64,000 nucleotides of DNA from Eledone cirrhosa (Eukaryota > Mollusca > Cephalopoda > Octopoda > Eledonidae). Shown here in pieces: positions 43,175 through 54,834 of this stretch. The stretch lies in NCBI GenBank assembly GCA_964016885.1, contig OZ024743.1:162859492-162923491 (forward strand), read 5' to 3'. The position numbers and the translations under genes are program-made. Every line of letters begins with the position of its first letter. Position 1 is the first letter of the stretch. The notes under the pieces are model-generated. The model worked only from the letters and a program-made list of their open reading frames with translations, did not search any database and was not told the origin of the DNA.

Positions 43175-44612
43175 ATAAAAACAAATAACGAAACGAAATT
43201 AAATTTTGTTTCGTTTGTAACTCACTTTTGTATGACTGACGCTTAAACAATTAAGTTAAAAATGTACATCCGCATATGTATACTGAAATATTAGTATGCA
43301 TATGAATACACACACGTATACATATGTAGATGTACCAAGTCTTTCACTGGTTACTTTACTGTGAGTATCCAGCTATTCTGTATGTAAACACACAGACAAA
43401 CCGGTTTTTAGAGTCATACTGGTTTTTGAGGAAACACCTTTCCTCTATTCTCCAGAAAGCCAGACAAGGAATATTGAACTAGTTTCGTTGTTGTTACAAC
43501 TCATCAGCAATATTTACCTATCTACCGGCCTTTCTGGAGAATCGTAAAAGCACATATCGTTATATGCTTTTTCTATGAAAATTAGTAGTGGGCAGACTAA
43601 TTTGCATAGAGTGTGAGTACGTACCGGTTCAACGGAGACGATAAAAACAAATAACGAAACGAAATTAAATTTCGTTTCGTTTGTAACTCACTTTTGTATG
43701 ACTGACGCTTAAACAATTAAGTTAAAAATGTACATCCGCATATGTATACTGAAATACTAGTATGCATATGAATACACACACGTATACATATGTAGATGTA
43801 CCAAGTCTTTCACTGGTTACTTTACTGTGAGTATCCAGCTATTCTGTATGTAAACACACAGACAAACCGGTTTTTAGAGTCATACTGGTTTTTGAGGAAA
43901 CAAACGAAACTAGTTCAATATTCCTTGTCTGGCTTTCTGGAGAATAGAGGAAAGGTGTTTCCTCAAAAACCAGTATGACTCTAAAAACCGGTTTGTCTGT
44001 GTGTTTACATACAGAATAGCTGGATACTCACAGTAAAGTAACCAGTGAAAGACTTGGTACATCTACATATGTATACGTGTGTGTATTCATATGCATACTA
44101 GTATTTCAGTATACATATGCGGATGTACATTTTTAACTTAATTGTTTAAGCGTCAGTCATACAAAAGTGAGTTACAAACGAAACGAAATTTAATTTCGTT
44201 TCGTTATTTGTTTTTATCGTCTCCGTTGAACCGGTACGTACTCACACTCTATGCAAATTAGTCTGCCCACTACTAATTTTCATAGAAAAAGCATATAACG
44301 ATATGTGCTTTTACGATTCTCCAGAAAGGCCGGTAGATAGGTAAATATTGCTGATGAGTTGTAACAACAACGAAACTAGTTCAATATTCCTTGTCTGGCT
44401 TTCTGGAGAATAGAGGAAAGGTGTTTCCTCAAAAACCAGTATGACTCTAAAAACCGGTTTGTCTGTGTGTTTACATACAGAATAGCTGGATACTCACAGT
44501 AAAGTAACCAGTGAAAGACTTGGTACATCTACATATGTATACGTGTGTGTATTCATATGCATACTAGTATTTCAGTATACATATGCGGATGTACATTTTT
44601 AACTTAATTGTT

Positions 44613-44614
<2 letters not shown>
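43175..44614. repeat. Large near-perfect inverted repeat containing a 466-bp direct repeat
   Basis: Left arm 43244-43901 and right arm 43957-44614 are both 658 nt and read as reverse complements with very few differences (for example 'attagt' against 'actagt' near 43290). The central loop is 43902-43956. Within each arm the sequence repeats with a period of 466 bp ('ataaaaacaaataacg' at 43175 and 43641; 'cgaaactagttcaat' at 43905 and 44371). (TA)n tracts flank both ends. No coding sequence. It lies about 2.1 kb upstream of the ORC2 start codon. Confidence 0.95.

Positions 44615-44675
<61 letters not shown>
44612..44675. repeat. (TA)n microsatellite
   Basis: About 60 nt of alternating TA adjoining the right arm of the inverted repeat. 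Confidence 0.95.
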
Positions 44676-44678
<3 letters not shown>

Positions 44679-44679
44679 G

Positions 44680-45500
44680 AGGCCCTAGCAGGTCTTTGAG
44701 AAATTATGGGAGTATTGCCAAGAAATATATTCTTGTTTGTTAGACCTCGAAAGGGCATATGAGCGTGTTCCTCATGACTTGAAATGAAAATCAGTGCTGT
44801 GAAAACTAAGACACTCGTCCTCTCAAGGAAGCCTGCACAGTGCACTCTATATGTGAATGAAGTGCCACTGAAGCAGGTGGAGAAGTTCAAGTATCTCAGA
44901 GGCCATGTTCATGAGTGATGGAAGGCAGGAGGCTGAATTAAGTGTAAGAATTGCTGGAGCTGGTGTAGTAATGCTTCAGCATTCAGTAATCAGAAGGGGG
45001 GTAGGTGTAAAAGCCAAACTTGCTATCTTCAATTTGGTATTCGTGCCAACCCATACCTATGGTCATGAATCTTGGATTATGACCAAAAGAATATGATCGC
45101 AAATACTAGCGGCTGAAATAGGGTTCTTCTGAAAAGTCTTTGGAGTAATGATATTCGATAGAGTGTGTAGCTCAGAGATCAGAGAGTCACTCCAGGTAGA
45201 GCCACTACTTCTCTGAATTGAAAGATCACAGCTCCGATACCGTGGGTATGTGGTTAGAATATTTCAGAAAAGAATCAATGGATAAATCTTATGGGCAAAA
45301 ACCAACCAGCAGAAGATCCAGGGGTTGACCCCGAGTAAGATGGTTGGGTAACATCCATGAGCTCGGCTGGTCTTGCTTGGTGATCCAGCCGGATCAGTTG
45401 GAGATGGTTGCTTCTGACCGGACTCTGCTCCTCCCACAACCCTCTCAATTATATGTGGGTGAAGAGAAGGACCCTGAGGTGGTATGCCCCTAAACTATAG
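44680..45500 (+). pseudogene. RTE-like LINE fragment
   Basis: Broken frames give LLDLERAYERVPHD (palm start), a deletion, then ISAVKTKTLVLSRKPAQ, LKQVEKFKYLRGHV, MSDGRQEAELSVRI, AKLAIFNLVFVPTHTYGHES, a region like 'RSQLRYRGYVVRIFQKRI', and GWVTSMSSAGLAW with a 'LLLPQPSQLYVGEEKDPEV' end. The order and wording (KYLGxxxxSDGRQxxE, LTYGHESW, PRxRWxxYIxDLGWxRL) match RTE-clade elements. Internally deleted and frame-shifted. Confidence 0.65.
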
Positions 45501-45529
45501 CTTATAAGTATGTCTAGTATGGAAGACCG

Positions 45530-46090
45530 TTTATAAACAAAATAAGTTGCCAGCAGCCCTTACGAGGAATTGAACTTAGCTCAATGGCTAGAGCAGTCAG
45601 TCGGTATATGTTTAGGCTTGATTACTCATGGTGGCCACTGACAACTTTTTCTGTCTATAAGTGGTCTTTATCGGATTTTCTAAACTATTGATAGCAACTG
45701 ACTGTGAGCATATGACCACCAGAATTGGTCAAGCATGGAGTACAATAAATTAATTGCAAAACGTCTGGAAGACTCCCATCAGAAGCTCTACACAGTGCAG
45801 ATCTTCAAGGCCATCTTTGCTTTATGATTCGGAGTCATGGACTTTCAGTGTCACCCACTCAAAGAGACTTAATGGTTCCTACAAGGACATCCAAACACAA
45901 CCATTGGGACTCTGTTGGCGAAGGACACTGGCCTCACGGAATGTGATCTTGCTGCAATGAGAAATCGTGAAGTCTGGAACAATAACTTTGTGGGCTTTAC
46001 CTTCGGAGAGATAATTCAAGGAGAAAACTATTTAGTTATTTTCCTGCGTCCGAGTATACTACATTTTGTATAAAATATACTATTATTTCA
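45530..46090. repeat. Dispersed repeat with embedded reverse transcriptase scrap
   Basis: 45530-45720 matches the 33370-33815 repeat ('agttgccagcagcccttacgagg', 'ctattgatagcaactgactgt'), and 46030-46075 matches its other end ('gagtatactacattttgtat'). Between them, 45754-45960 encodes LLYDSESWTFSVTHSKRLNG and RRTLASRN, a damaged C-terminal segment of a third LINE type (consensus LLYGSESWTLT...KRLDG). Confidence 0.5.
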
Positions 46091-46399
46091 TATACTTATG
46101 CAGGCAAATCACTCATCACAACAATGGACACTGAACTTTCTCTCGTGTGTGTGTCTACATCTTTCACTTATATCGACGTAGGATATAAATATCGGCTAAA
46201 AACCGGTGCTCTCCGAACCAAGACCACTGATTTACAGGCGCTGTTAAATTTATAGAACATTTTTTCCCAGGTTTGCCCGTGTGTTTTCAACTAATTTCAA
46301 TTAAGAGTAGATTAGATGAAAACTAGAAAAAAAAATTCTTAGAGACCCCCTGCGGATGCTTTTCTATAAATTGAAACGACTGACAGGCGTTTATCTGTA

Positions 46400-46714
46400 A
46401 CTCTAATTGATATCACACGAAAAAGGCTAGGGAAAAGAATTTCTTTGCGAACTCCAGTGGGCGTTTTTCTATAAATTTATCCAGGCATTTTCTTGAAAGT
46501 CGTTTTTAGAAATGGAGTGAACCTGTAACTAACGACTCTACTGTTTACAAATTACGATATTGAATAAAAAAAAAAGTTCACGAAATTGTTTACAATAGCA
46601 GAAACAGTAAAGGGAGGTAACGTAAAACAATTTTTTTTAAACATTACTTTTATACTTTCTTCCACCGAAGAGTGACTATTACCCGCGAAAAAACGATTTG
46701 TAATCGAACAAGAA
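46400..46714 (+). promoter_or_regulatory. ORC2: Probable ORC2 5' UTR / promoter region
   Basis: Non-repetitive sequence directly upstream of the ATG. An in-frame TGA at 46673-46675 with no ATG between it and 46715 supports 46715 as the first Met. The ATG has G at -3 and G at +4, a good initiation context. I see no clear TATA box or initiator, and the transcription start cannot be placed. Confidence 0.3.
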
Positions 46715-46838
46715 ATGGAATTGACGGATGACAAAGATTTAGAAAAGGTATTATCAACACGGAAGTCGATACGAGTAAGATTTGTAAATGACGAAGACAT
46801 CGTCCAACATATTGTCCATCTGAAAGATAGAAAGACAG
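46715..46838 (+). CDS. ORC2: ORC2 exon 1 (start of origin recognition complex subunit 2)
   Basis: Begins MELTDDKDLEKVLSTRKSIR and continues VRFVNDEDIVQHIV, then HLKDRKT; 41 codons plus one base, donor 'gtaaaa', phase 1. The block 'xxVxFVxDxDxxxHI' matches the short conserved N-terminal element of animal ORC2 ('VHFVGDDDVLNHIL' in the vertebrate protein, from memory). ORC2 is a core subunit of the nuclear complex that marks replication origins and loads MCM helicase. The start is supported by an upstream in-frame stop and a good initiation context. The identity rests on this block plus those in exons 3-4 in the same order; the AAA-like core lies beyond the window. Confidence 0.65.
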
Positions 46839-46849
46839 GTAAAAATAAC

Positions 46850-47585
46850 TTATTTATTCAGTCATATTACATTGCCAGGTTGTTTTACTCTTGTTTATAT
46901 AAAATTCACTTATTATACTCTTGTTTTTACTCCTTTCACTTGAGGATAGGAGTAATAAATTAGACGTTGTCTGGCGGTACGTATCTGCAGTGCAACTTAA
47001 TTGACCGTGAATAGCACGGTTTTATAGAGTTGTAGTGGTAACAATTATATGACTTAGTTCGTGTTGTGTAGCCCCCAAAGTCAGCTCTGATGGAGCAGAG
47101 CTATAGTACGAAGATTGTCTGTCGAACGACTAGTTGTCACTCATAGATCTGTTCCAGATATACTATAACTCCGCCTAACTGAGAATCAATTATTCTGGTG
47201 ATATTGATGTAGATGTTCCGTTTGATAAATGCGAATGGGGTGGGTGTTTAGTAGCGAGTTTGTGGAATGACAAGACAAGGCGAAATGGGGTGAAGGCATC
47301 GGGTGGTCTTGGATGGTGGGGCAACATCAGAGGAGAAAAAAGTCATGGTGATAGCAGAGCTAGAAGAAACAGTATGTGTTGGTTAGTGATTCTTCGGTAG
47401 TTAATCGAATAAGCTTTCTTTTATTTATTTATTTATTTTTTTAGGTTGCCCAGAATATCGTTGTGTGTAATAGAGGCTGTGCCTTAGATATAATAATGAA
47501 ATTATCGTGTACAGTGCTCAGGTGCACTACAACTCATCAAAGGAGCATGTATAGTACATAGAATAATCTTCAAATGTCAGGAAAA
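46850..47585. other. ORC2 intron 1, 5' part
   Basis: Unique-looking intronic sequence, no recognisable gene. 'ttttatttatttatttattt' at 47419-47438 is a simple repeat. Confidence 0.4.
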
Positions 47586-47589
47586 TGAA

Positions 47590-50500
47590 CAGTGTACGAG
47601 TCATGAAATACATGTGTGCGTGTGTGTGGAGGGGGCATCAGGTGCAGTGTTATCGAATCTCAGAAAGCATGGAGGTTTTAAAGGATGCAGTGTCTCGAAG
47701 CTAACAACTGATGCAGGCAGTTTGTTCCATGCTTCAGCAACTCTGAGCATGAAAAAATGTTTCCAAAAGTCATGGTAGCTGTGCTGTTTTCTGACTTTGT
47801 AGGCATGCTCATGTGTGTTAGACACATGGAAATCAAAAATGTGTTCAGGGTTGTTGTTGGCAAGATGGTTAATAATTTTGTGGGTGTTTACCAGATGTCG
47901 GAGCTTCAATGTATCCATGCCCAGGGAAGTAAGGCGTTCAAAGTATGGTAGATGCCTGATGGAGGGTATTCGCTTGGTTGCACATCTCTGAACAGTTTCC
48001 AGGAGGTCAATGTTCTGAGCAAGATAGGGGTTCCAGACTGGTGATGCAAATTCTAAGTGTGGCCGCACATTAGCTATATACAGCTTTAAATAGATAGCTG
48101 GAGAGTGGCTGACAAAGGTCTTGCTGAGTGATGCTAAGACACCCTCGGCCATCTTGACAATATTAGAGACGTGTTTTGTCCAACGCAAATTGCTGCTGAC
48201 AGTAATGCCCAGGTCACATTCACAAGAAGACTTCTTAATATTAGTTTTGTGGAGAGGGTATGTGGGCGCTGGGTTTTTACTCCCAAAATACATGGTGGTA
48301 CACTTGTCTACAGCCAGCTTCAGTTGCCAGTCCATGATCCATTGCTGCATTGTGTCCAGGTCTGATTGCAGGAAAGATCTATAGTGTTCAGGATCTGTCC
48401 TTTTTAGCTCAAAGTACAGCTTGATGTCATCTGCATATTTCAGTACTGTGGCATTCTTTAAATTGGCATCTATGTCATTAATATATACCACAAACAAAAG
48501 GGGACCAAGAACAGATCCCTGTGGTACACCAGATGACATCTTATGCGGTGAGGAATGCTGTGCTAGAACTGTGACTACCTCTCTTCGACTGAGAATGAAG
48601 GACTTCAACCAGTTAAAAAGATCATCCTTCACACCCATTGCAGAGAGTTTTGCCATAAGTCTTTTGTGTGGCACAGAATTGAAAGCTTTAGCAAAGTCAA
48701 GGTAAACAACATCCACCCATGAGCCGCCATTAGGGATCCGGGTGATGTCTTCAAGAAACTCGATAACTTGATACAGCAGCTGGAGTTAGGGATAAATCCA
48801 AATTGCGAGGGCCGGATAAGACTGAGAGTTCCAAAAGTTCCAAAGTGTTTCTCTGACACAGGATTCCATCAGTTTGGCAATGCAGTTAGTAAGACTGACT
48901 GGATGATAGTTGACAGGTGATGTACGGTCACCCTTTTTGAACAGAGGAATGACACTGGCAGTTTTTCACTGCTCCGGAGTTGTTCAGACAGAATTGAAAG
49001 AAGAGTGATAGCTGGTGCACATTTGAGAATCGACACCATCAAGACCAGGAGCGGCATGGTTGCGTTTATTTTTAAAGTGATGTCGCAGCATTGCAGGTGT
49101 AAATTCCATAGTTGTAATAGAATCCGATGTCAGAGGTGGTGGAGATGGTACAACAGTGAAAATGCCTGCATAGCATTCAGCAATGAGTTCTGCACATTCC
49201 TTGGGGTCGTCAGCAATCTGGCTTTTGTGGGGATTGCGAAGAGGACCAACTGGAGAGTGAGGCCTCTGCTTTGAGTGTACATACTTCCAGAACACCTTAC
49301 TGTCAGTGTTGGTTGCTATGCGCTGTTCAAATTCAAGCACTGCCTTTTTTGTCACCTGCTTGAGATGGTTGGATGTTTTATTTCACTTTTTCCTATTGAT
49401 ATCTGATTTACCAGTGGTTTCTTGAAGGCAGATATTTATATCTGTCTTCATTCTGATGACTGAAGACAGATATAAATATCTGCCTTCAAGATATCTGATT
49501 TATGCAGTTTGTATTCCTGTTCAGCATTACAACGTTCTTTCCTGGCAAGATAGACTGCTGCAATCTTGGGAGGTTTTTTCTGCTTACGTGGCACCGATGC
49601 TGCACATGCTGTCCATATTGAGTTCAGGATGTTCTGGAGTACAGTGTTGACATCTCCAGAGTTGTAAAATTCAAGCCAGTTTGGATGTTGCAGTAACAGT
49701 TCCAGTCAAAGTAAGCAGTTTGGAGATGGTTGTGGTTTTTGTTACTGCCCATGAGGAACAGATTGGCAATGATCATAGCATGATCAGAGTCCACGAAAGG
49801 TACCTCAGTAGTAACTCTAATAACTGTTTCAGGAGCAGTGGTGAAGAGTAGATCCAAAGTATTGTCACCTCTTGTTGGGAAGCTGACTACTTGGGACCAG
49901 TTCGAGTCCAGCACTAGCTCAAGGAAATCATTTGCACTTTGCGGCCAACGAAAGGTTTCCCAGTCAATCTCAGGGTGATTGAAGTCCCCTGCAATAAAAA
50001 CATAAATGGCTGTTTTCCTGGCAGCAGCTCTGAGAATATCACAAAGTTGAGTGTCCTGATGGTAATTTGGGGAGCAGTAAACAACTCCAAGTAGAAGTGT
50101 TGACATGATCATACGTATATCGCAGAAAAATACTCCTTGTTGCGATTCGTTCAAATCAACACAAGGAATTGCTGAAAGGTTTGAACAAATGTAGACCATT
50201 ACACCACCACCACGACGATTAATGTGGTCTTTACGAAACAAGTTGTAGCCAGTAATGCTGAAAACCCCATCACAGTAATGCTGAAAACCCCATCTGTGAC
50301 TGTAATGAAGTCAGTGTCAATACTTTTGACGTAGGAATCAAAAAGATGTATCTTATTGCATAGACTACGTGCATTTAAGGACAACAATTTGTACCTTGAT
50401 TCCAGTCTATGATGATGTGCAGGGGATGGCAGGTTGTTCTGATTTAGTTTCCCCCGAGTTTTTTCAGTTTTTTTATTGCCAGTTGTTGTGGGTACAGTGT

Positions 50501-51600
50501 TTTCAGACCAGCTGGTATCTCTTTTCCATGTTTCATCAGACTTAATAAACTTTCATATCTGCCCATCATCACGTAGGCTGAAACTTTCATGTTCTGCCGA
50601 GCTGCGGTTTAAGGAAGCTGCAGCACATAGATTTGGGCGTACATCAGGTGGAAGACCAGAGCATGTTCAGAAGGCAATCTGATTTTCACGCCTAGCTTTA
50701 TCAGAGGCTAAAAGATATGAACGTGCCTTAGTTGAGTTCGAAAAGGACAGTTTAATTAGCCTGGGTTTCGGACCTGGTCGGCCGAGGTAGAGAGCACCCT
50801 TCGGGGGAGCACAGCTCAAGTCTTTGGATGAACTGGCAGCAAATGTCTGAAGATCAACTATGTCTTCTGGTACACCAATGACAATCACTTCGTGGTTTAC
50901 AGATTCAGTGGCATTCTCAATGCGTCTAGATTCGGCAAAAGGTACACAGAGATTTTTTAACAAGGCACTCCAGTAAGATCCCTCGTTGTGAGGTTCTACA
51001 CGAATGCTTGATTTGATTCCTGCTATTTCTTGGCTTAAAGCGGAAATCAGTTGCCGTATTTCCGCAAACTCCGTATTGATGGTCGATTTCTTTTTTGTTG
51101 ATCTTCAACAGGCATGGTAGGGGAAGACACAATCGTCGGTTGTTGTTGTTGAAAAGTAACGGGGGAGAGGAAGACATGGCTTGCTGTTGTTGATGATGTC
51201 CTTCAACAGAAGTAGCGGAAGCTACGGTCGTTGGTTTTTCCCATTGTTCAGGAATAATGGTAGATGAAGACACGATCGTCAGTTTTTGTTGTTGTTGTTC
51301 AACAGAGTGGTAGCGGCAGACACACAAGCCAGGCACTGAAAGGACCAATTTGGTAGCTGGACCATTTTCCAGAGCCCATCCATCATAGAAGTATGGTGTC
51401 TCTTTTTCTGACCTGGGATCTTTCAAAAGTTTGTGGCACATTGGAGGCAAACAGAAACACAATATTTGCCACATTCGACCCAGTTTTATTACACACTTCA
51501 TCCATGGATGTCACAATAGTTATTTTGTCCTGTCTGTCCATCCGTACAGTAGAACAAAATGTAAATGTAAACAAATAAATATGCTGCATGAGTTTAGCAC
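47590..51600 (-). mobile_element. CR1/L2-like LINE, long degraded copy
   Basis: Antisense in ORC2 intron 1. Order on the minus strand: an ORF1 remnant at 51500-50667 (Gln-rich stretch, then NHEVIVIGVPEDIVDLQTFA, LYLGRPGPKPRLIKLSF and a KARSYLLASDK segment, like RRM-type LINE ORF1 proteins). AP-endonuclease at 50387-49624 (LSLNARSLCNKI, RRGGGVMVYI, GVVYCSPNYH, FIAGDFNHPEIDWETF, LPTRGDNTLDLLFTT-like, DSDHAMI). Linker and polymerase start at 49355-48870 (HAAPGLDGVDSQM). Main polymerase frame 48716-47601 (371 aa: VYLDFAKAFNSVPH, SSGVPQGSVLGPLLFVVYIN, KYADDIKLYFE, LGITVSSNLRW). Frameshifts and a hairpin insertion at 49421-49490 break the frame between endonuclease and polymerase. Confidence 0.85.
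49421..49490. repeat. Perfect 30-bp hairpin with 10-nt loop
   Basis: 49421-49450 and 49461-49490 are exact reverse complements with loop 'ttctgatgac'. A short direct repeat 'gatatctgattta' flanks it (49399 and 49490). It interrupts the LINE between endonuclease and polymerase. Confidence 0.95.
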
Positions 51601-51609
51601 ATTTGTTAA

Positions 51610-52055
51610 CGAGATAAATACAATGTTTGTTTATGTTTTGTTTTTGTATTTTTGTTTCTGTTTTCCTATGTATTGTGGGTATGTATACAAAAAGATCTGT
51701 GCACATATATATAATTAAAAGGTGTATGTGGGTTAGAAATTAAGTCAATGTTCAGAATGGTTTTATAATGTACATAAGATTGGCCGGTATAGTCTCTCAC
51801 ATGAAATAATGTGGTTTCTTTTCACTTGTGTGTATATGCGTGTGTGGTATGTATCTGTATATAAATCTGTGTGTATATTGTTGTTTATAGATTTTGTGAG
51901 GTACTTACTGTGATCTCTAAGGGTTGTAGTGATTTTTTTTTTTCATTCATGTCTACACGTAGTTTGTTGGCGAAAATCAGACATACTTCGTTAAAGTAGT
52001 GTTATGTGAAGGGAAATAAAAAATATAGATACATACGTGTGTGTGTGTCAAACAG
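51610..52055. other. ORC2 intron 1, unassigned
   Basis: AT-rich with TATG/TG simple sequence. Separates two antisense LINEs. No gene recognised. Confidence 0.4.
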
Positions 52056-52059
52056 TGTG

Positions 52060-54830
52060 GTTAATCCGTATGGTGAGCAAATGGGGTCCCAGGTGCTGGC
52101 CTCCCCACAGCCCCAGCAGACAGGATGGTGAAGGCGTTTCCTCGGAGGATGGTAAGGGAGATGCACTGGAAGAGCCATTCCAACTCACGAGGTTCACACC
52201 TGCGGCTGATCAGCTCAGCATCTATGGTGGTGAATAGGGAGGTAGCCCTAGGGTCAAAGGACACCAGAAGTCTCCACTGCCAAGGGCATGACCGTGAATC
52301 TGTCAGAGAGCGACCAGTACTTGGAGAGTTTGGCCTCCTCAACCCAACGTGCAGCAGAACCTGGGTTAGTCACAGACTGCACCAGGTTTCGGCTGGAGAA
52401 AGTGTTGCTGCAAGTGGCATCCCAGACGAGGTGTTTGCCACCAAGGAACGGGATGATGGTCATACCGTCTGGCCTTTTGCCGTCCCCTCGATCCAGCCCC
52501 ACCGGCTCAAGCTGGAAGCGGAAGCCTACTGTGTCCAAGCCATGCTTTATGATCTCGTTGAGGGCAACATGGCGTGGAAGGCGGCTGGCACTGTGGCGAC
52601 AGGAAAGCAGGTGGAGGCTGAAAGAGTCCACGGTGGATCCACAGTGACATTTATGTGGCTCGCAGATCCGGACTCCAAGCGTCAAGGAAACACCGATGTA
52701 CAGGCTATCATTATCCAGCTGTGTGCCAGGGGAGAAGGAGGGCAAGGCATGGAGCCAAGAACCACTATGGGGTTTGGAGGCCGCGCAAAAACAGGCAAGG
52801 CGGTGCTGGTCGAGCTGGCGCGTGAACCTGTCTGAGGCCAGGCTGCACTGGATGGCATCCCATATGCTTTGGGGGGACTTGACATCAGCAGAGGGAGAAG
52901 GAGGAGGGACATCTACTGGGCTAAGTCCCAGCCTGTCCCACGTCTCGCAGGTGACCTCACGTTCCCTGAACACAGAGGGTTCCATCGTGTTTTGGAGAAC
53001 CCTGCTTATGAGGATGCGGCATGAGGTTACCAATGAAAGAAACGCCAAATCTGGCAGGTAAAGTGGCCTGTTACCATCCAATGTCATCAAACCTGACATT
53101 GCCTATCTCTTCAGCTGTCGTTGGATACAGGTATCGAGGTCATCGAGGAGAGATGCGTGGCTGTAGAACGGAGCACTGCGAAGGGTGTAGAGGAGCTTCA
53201 GCATGGCAAAGCAGTTGCTCAACAGGAAGAGAGCTGAGTGGCCATCGATCAAGCCTAGTTGGCTCGTGAGGGTCTGGAGTTGTTGGAGCCTAGATCCGAT
53301 GGTGGAGCAGATGGCCGGCGGATGGATCGGTGACCCGAGGATGAGGACATCCTCTTTGGGGGTCACCTGTACCCAGTGGAGAATGGACCGCACGTCCAAG
53401 ATGAAGGCTGCAAAGCTCCCAGCATCATGGCTGACATTCACCACCTCCAACTTTGAGTTGACATGGAGGGCAATTCCCGCCAGGGCAGGAACCACCGATT
53501 GAAGGTCATGGTAGACAGTCTCCACGGGCCCACCCAGCGTAGCATCATCCAGGTACCAAATGTTCAGAGGGGCCGTGATACTCCGGGCAATGTGGTCTAT
53601 ACCAAGGGCAAACAGGAGGGGGCCCAAAGGGTCGCCCTGTTGGACCCCAGTGACCGAAGGTATGACCGTATCAACAGCAAGGAGCATGCTTAGGGCTCCA
53701 TATGACAAGTAGGCCAACAGGTAGGCGGAGGGGGCTCGGCTGAGGCAGGCATCGAGCAGATGGTCCCAGCGTATGCAGTTAAAGGCATTCCTCATGTCAA
53801 GCTGGACAATGAGGTGCCTGGAGTCCCTGGATGCTGGTTCCGGTGGGCAGCTGTTGAAAAACTGCCTGGTTGCATGTGTGGCCCCCTCACAGCCACCGGA
53901 CATGCCAACACCCAGTTGCACCGGACTGAACTCCTCATCCAGTTCAGCTGTTATGGACCTGCAGACCACCTTAGCAGCCAGCCTCCGGAAGACATTGCCC
54001 ACAGCGATGGGGCGTATGCCACCCTCTTTCTTCCTGAGAGCAATCAGGCTAGCTGGAAAAAAGAAGCCTCGAGCGTGAGGATCCAGGGCGCCATGGATAA
54101 GCCTTTTGGTGAGCGCCACAATTGCACTCAGAAGGTGGCGCTCAGCCTCAGAGGTGAGGGGGGATAGCAACTCGTTGAGGTGGCCTACTCAGAGACCATC
54201 AGCACCTTCGCTGCTGCTAGCTGGGAAGGACTTGATGGCAGACATAATGTCTGCATCGGAAGCCACAAGGAGCGGGTGGGAGTATGGGTCGGAGGTCAGC
54301 GGGTGGCTCAGGGTGCTTGAGTCGCAGAGCAGCCAGCACCTCCTCGGTGGGTTGGAGGACAGTGTCCTCTGAGGCAACCACTCTGACTGCGGCCGAGATA
54401 TCACCCATGATGTGTTTAGCGTTTACGCGGTCACGCAAACGCTTGGTGCTGGCCTCAGGGGTGGAGTATTGGAGGCACCCAAGAGCAGGGGGTGTGGCGT
54501 CCTTCGGCACGCATGGAATGGGTGCTTGCCCAAAGGACGAAACATTGGCCTTGACAAAGGCTGCTGTCGACAGGCTGCCTCAGTCAGCGCCAGAGCTGGG
54601 GAGGCCGAGGGCAAGTGGGGCGAAATAGAAAAGTCACTCCCAGTCGCTGGCTTGATTGGAGTTCAGAGCACTCTCGATCGAAGAAGCAAGGGCATTGGCT
54701 ACCGGCAGCTGCACTCCGAACAGTTCCGGCCCCTCTTCCGTCTGTTTGTGGTGCTGCAAGTGCTGTAGATGTCGACTGGTGGGGATGGAGGATGTGGTGT
54801 GGAGCCAGGGACTGGGGCACCAAGTGGCGG
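52060..54830 (-). mobile_element. LINE-like element with YLDD polymerase and C-terminal RLE-like domain
   Basis: Best preserved retroelement in the window. Minus strand: an N-terminal region with AKHIMGDISAAVRVVASEDT and a LRLKHPEPPADL segment (54510-54217), then DADIMSAIKSFPASSSEGAD. Frame 54170-53103 (355 aa) holds the polymerase: SLIALRKKEGGIRPIAVGNV, FSPVQLGVGMSGGCEGATH, LIVQLDMRNAFNCIRWDHLL, GVQQGDPLGPLLFALGIDH and the catalytic-site block WYLDDATLGG. Frame 53099-52254 (281 aa) has a CCHC knuckle (CHCGSTVDSFSLHLLSC), then KRPDGMTIIPF and GGKHLVWDATCSNTF, a PD...D pattern as in restriction-like endonucleases, then FTVMPLAVETSGVL; the end SISLTILRGNAFTIL-like lies at 52150. Only a few breaks. 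The clade is not assigned. Confidence 0.8.
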
Positions 54831-54834
54831 TACT

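Noticed and set aside
52125..54372. Long + strand frames (up to 236 aa) opposite the YLDD element
   Set aside because: Shadow frames; the minus strand holds all recognisable motifs in correct order.
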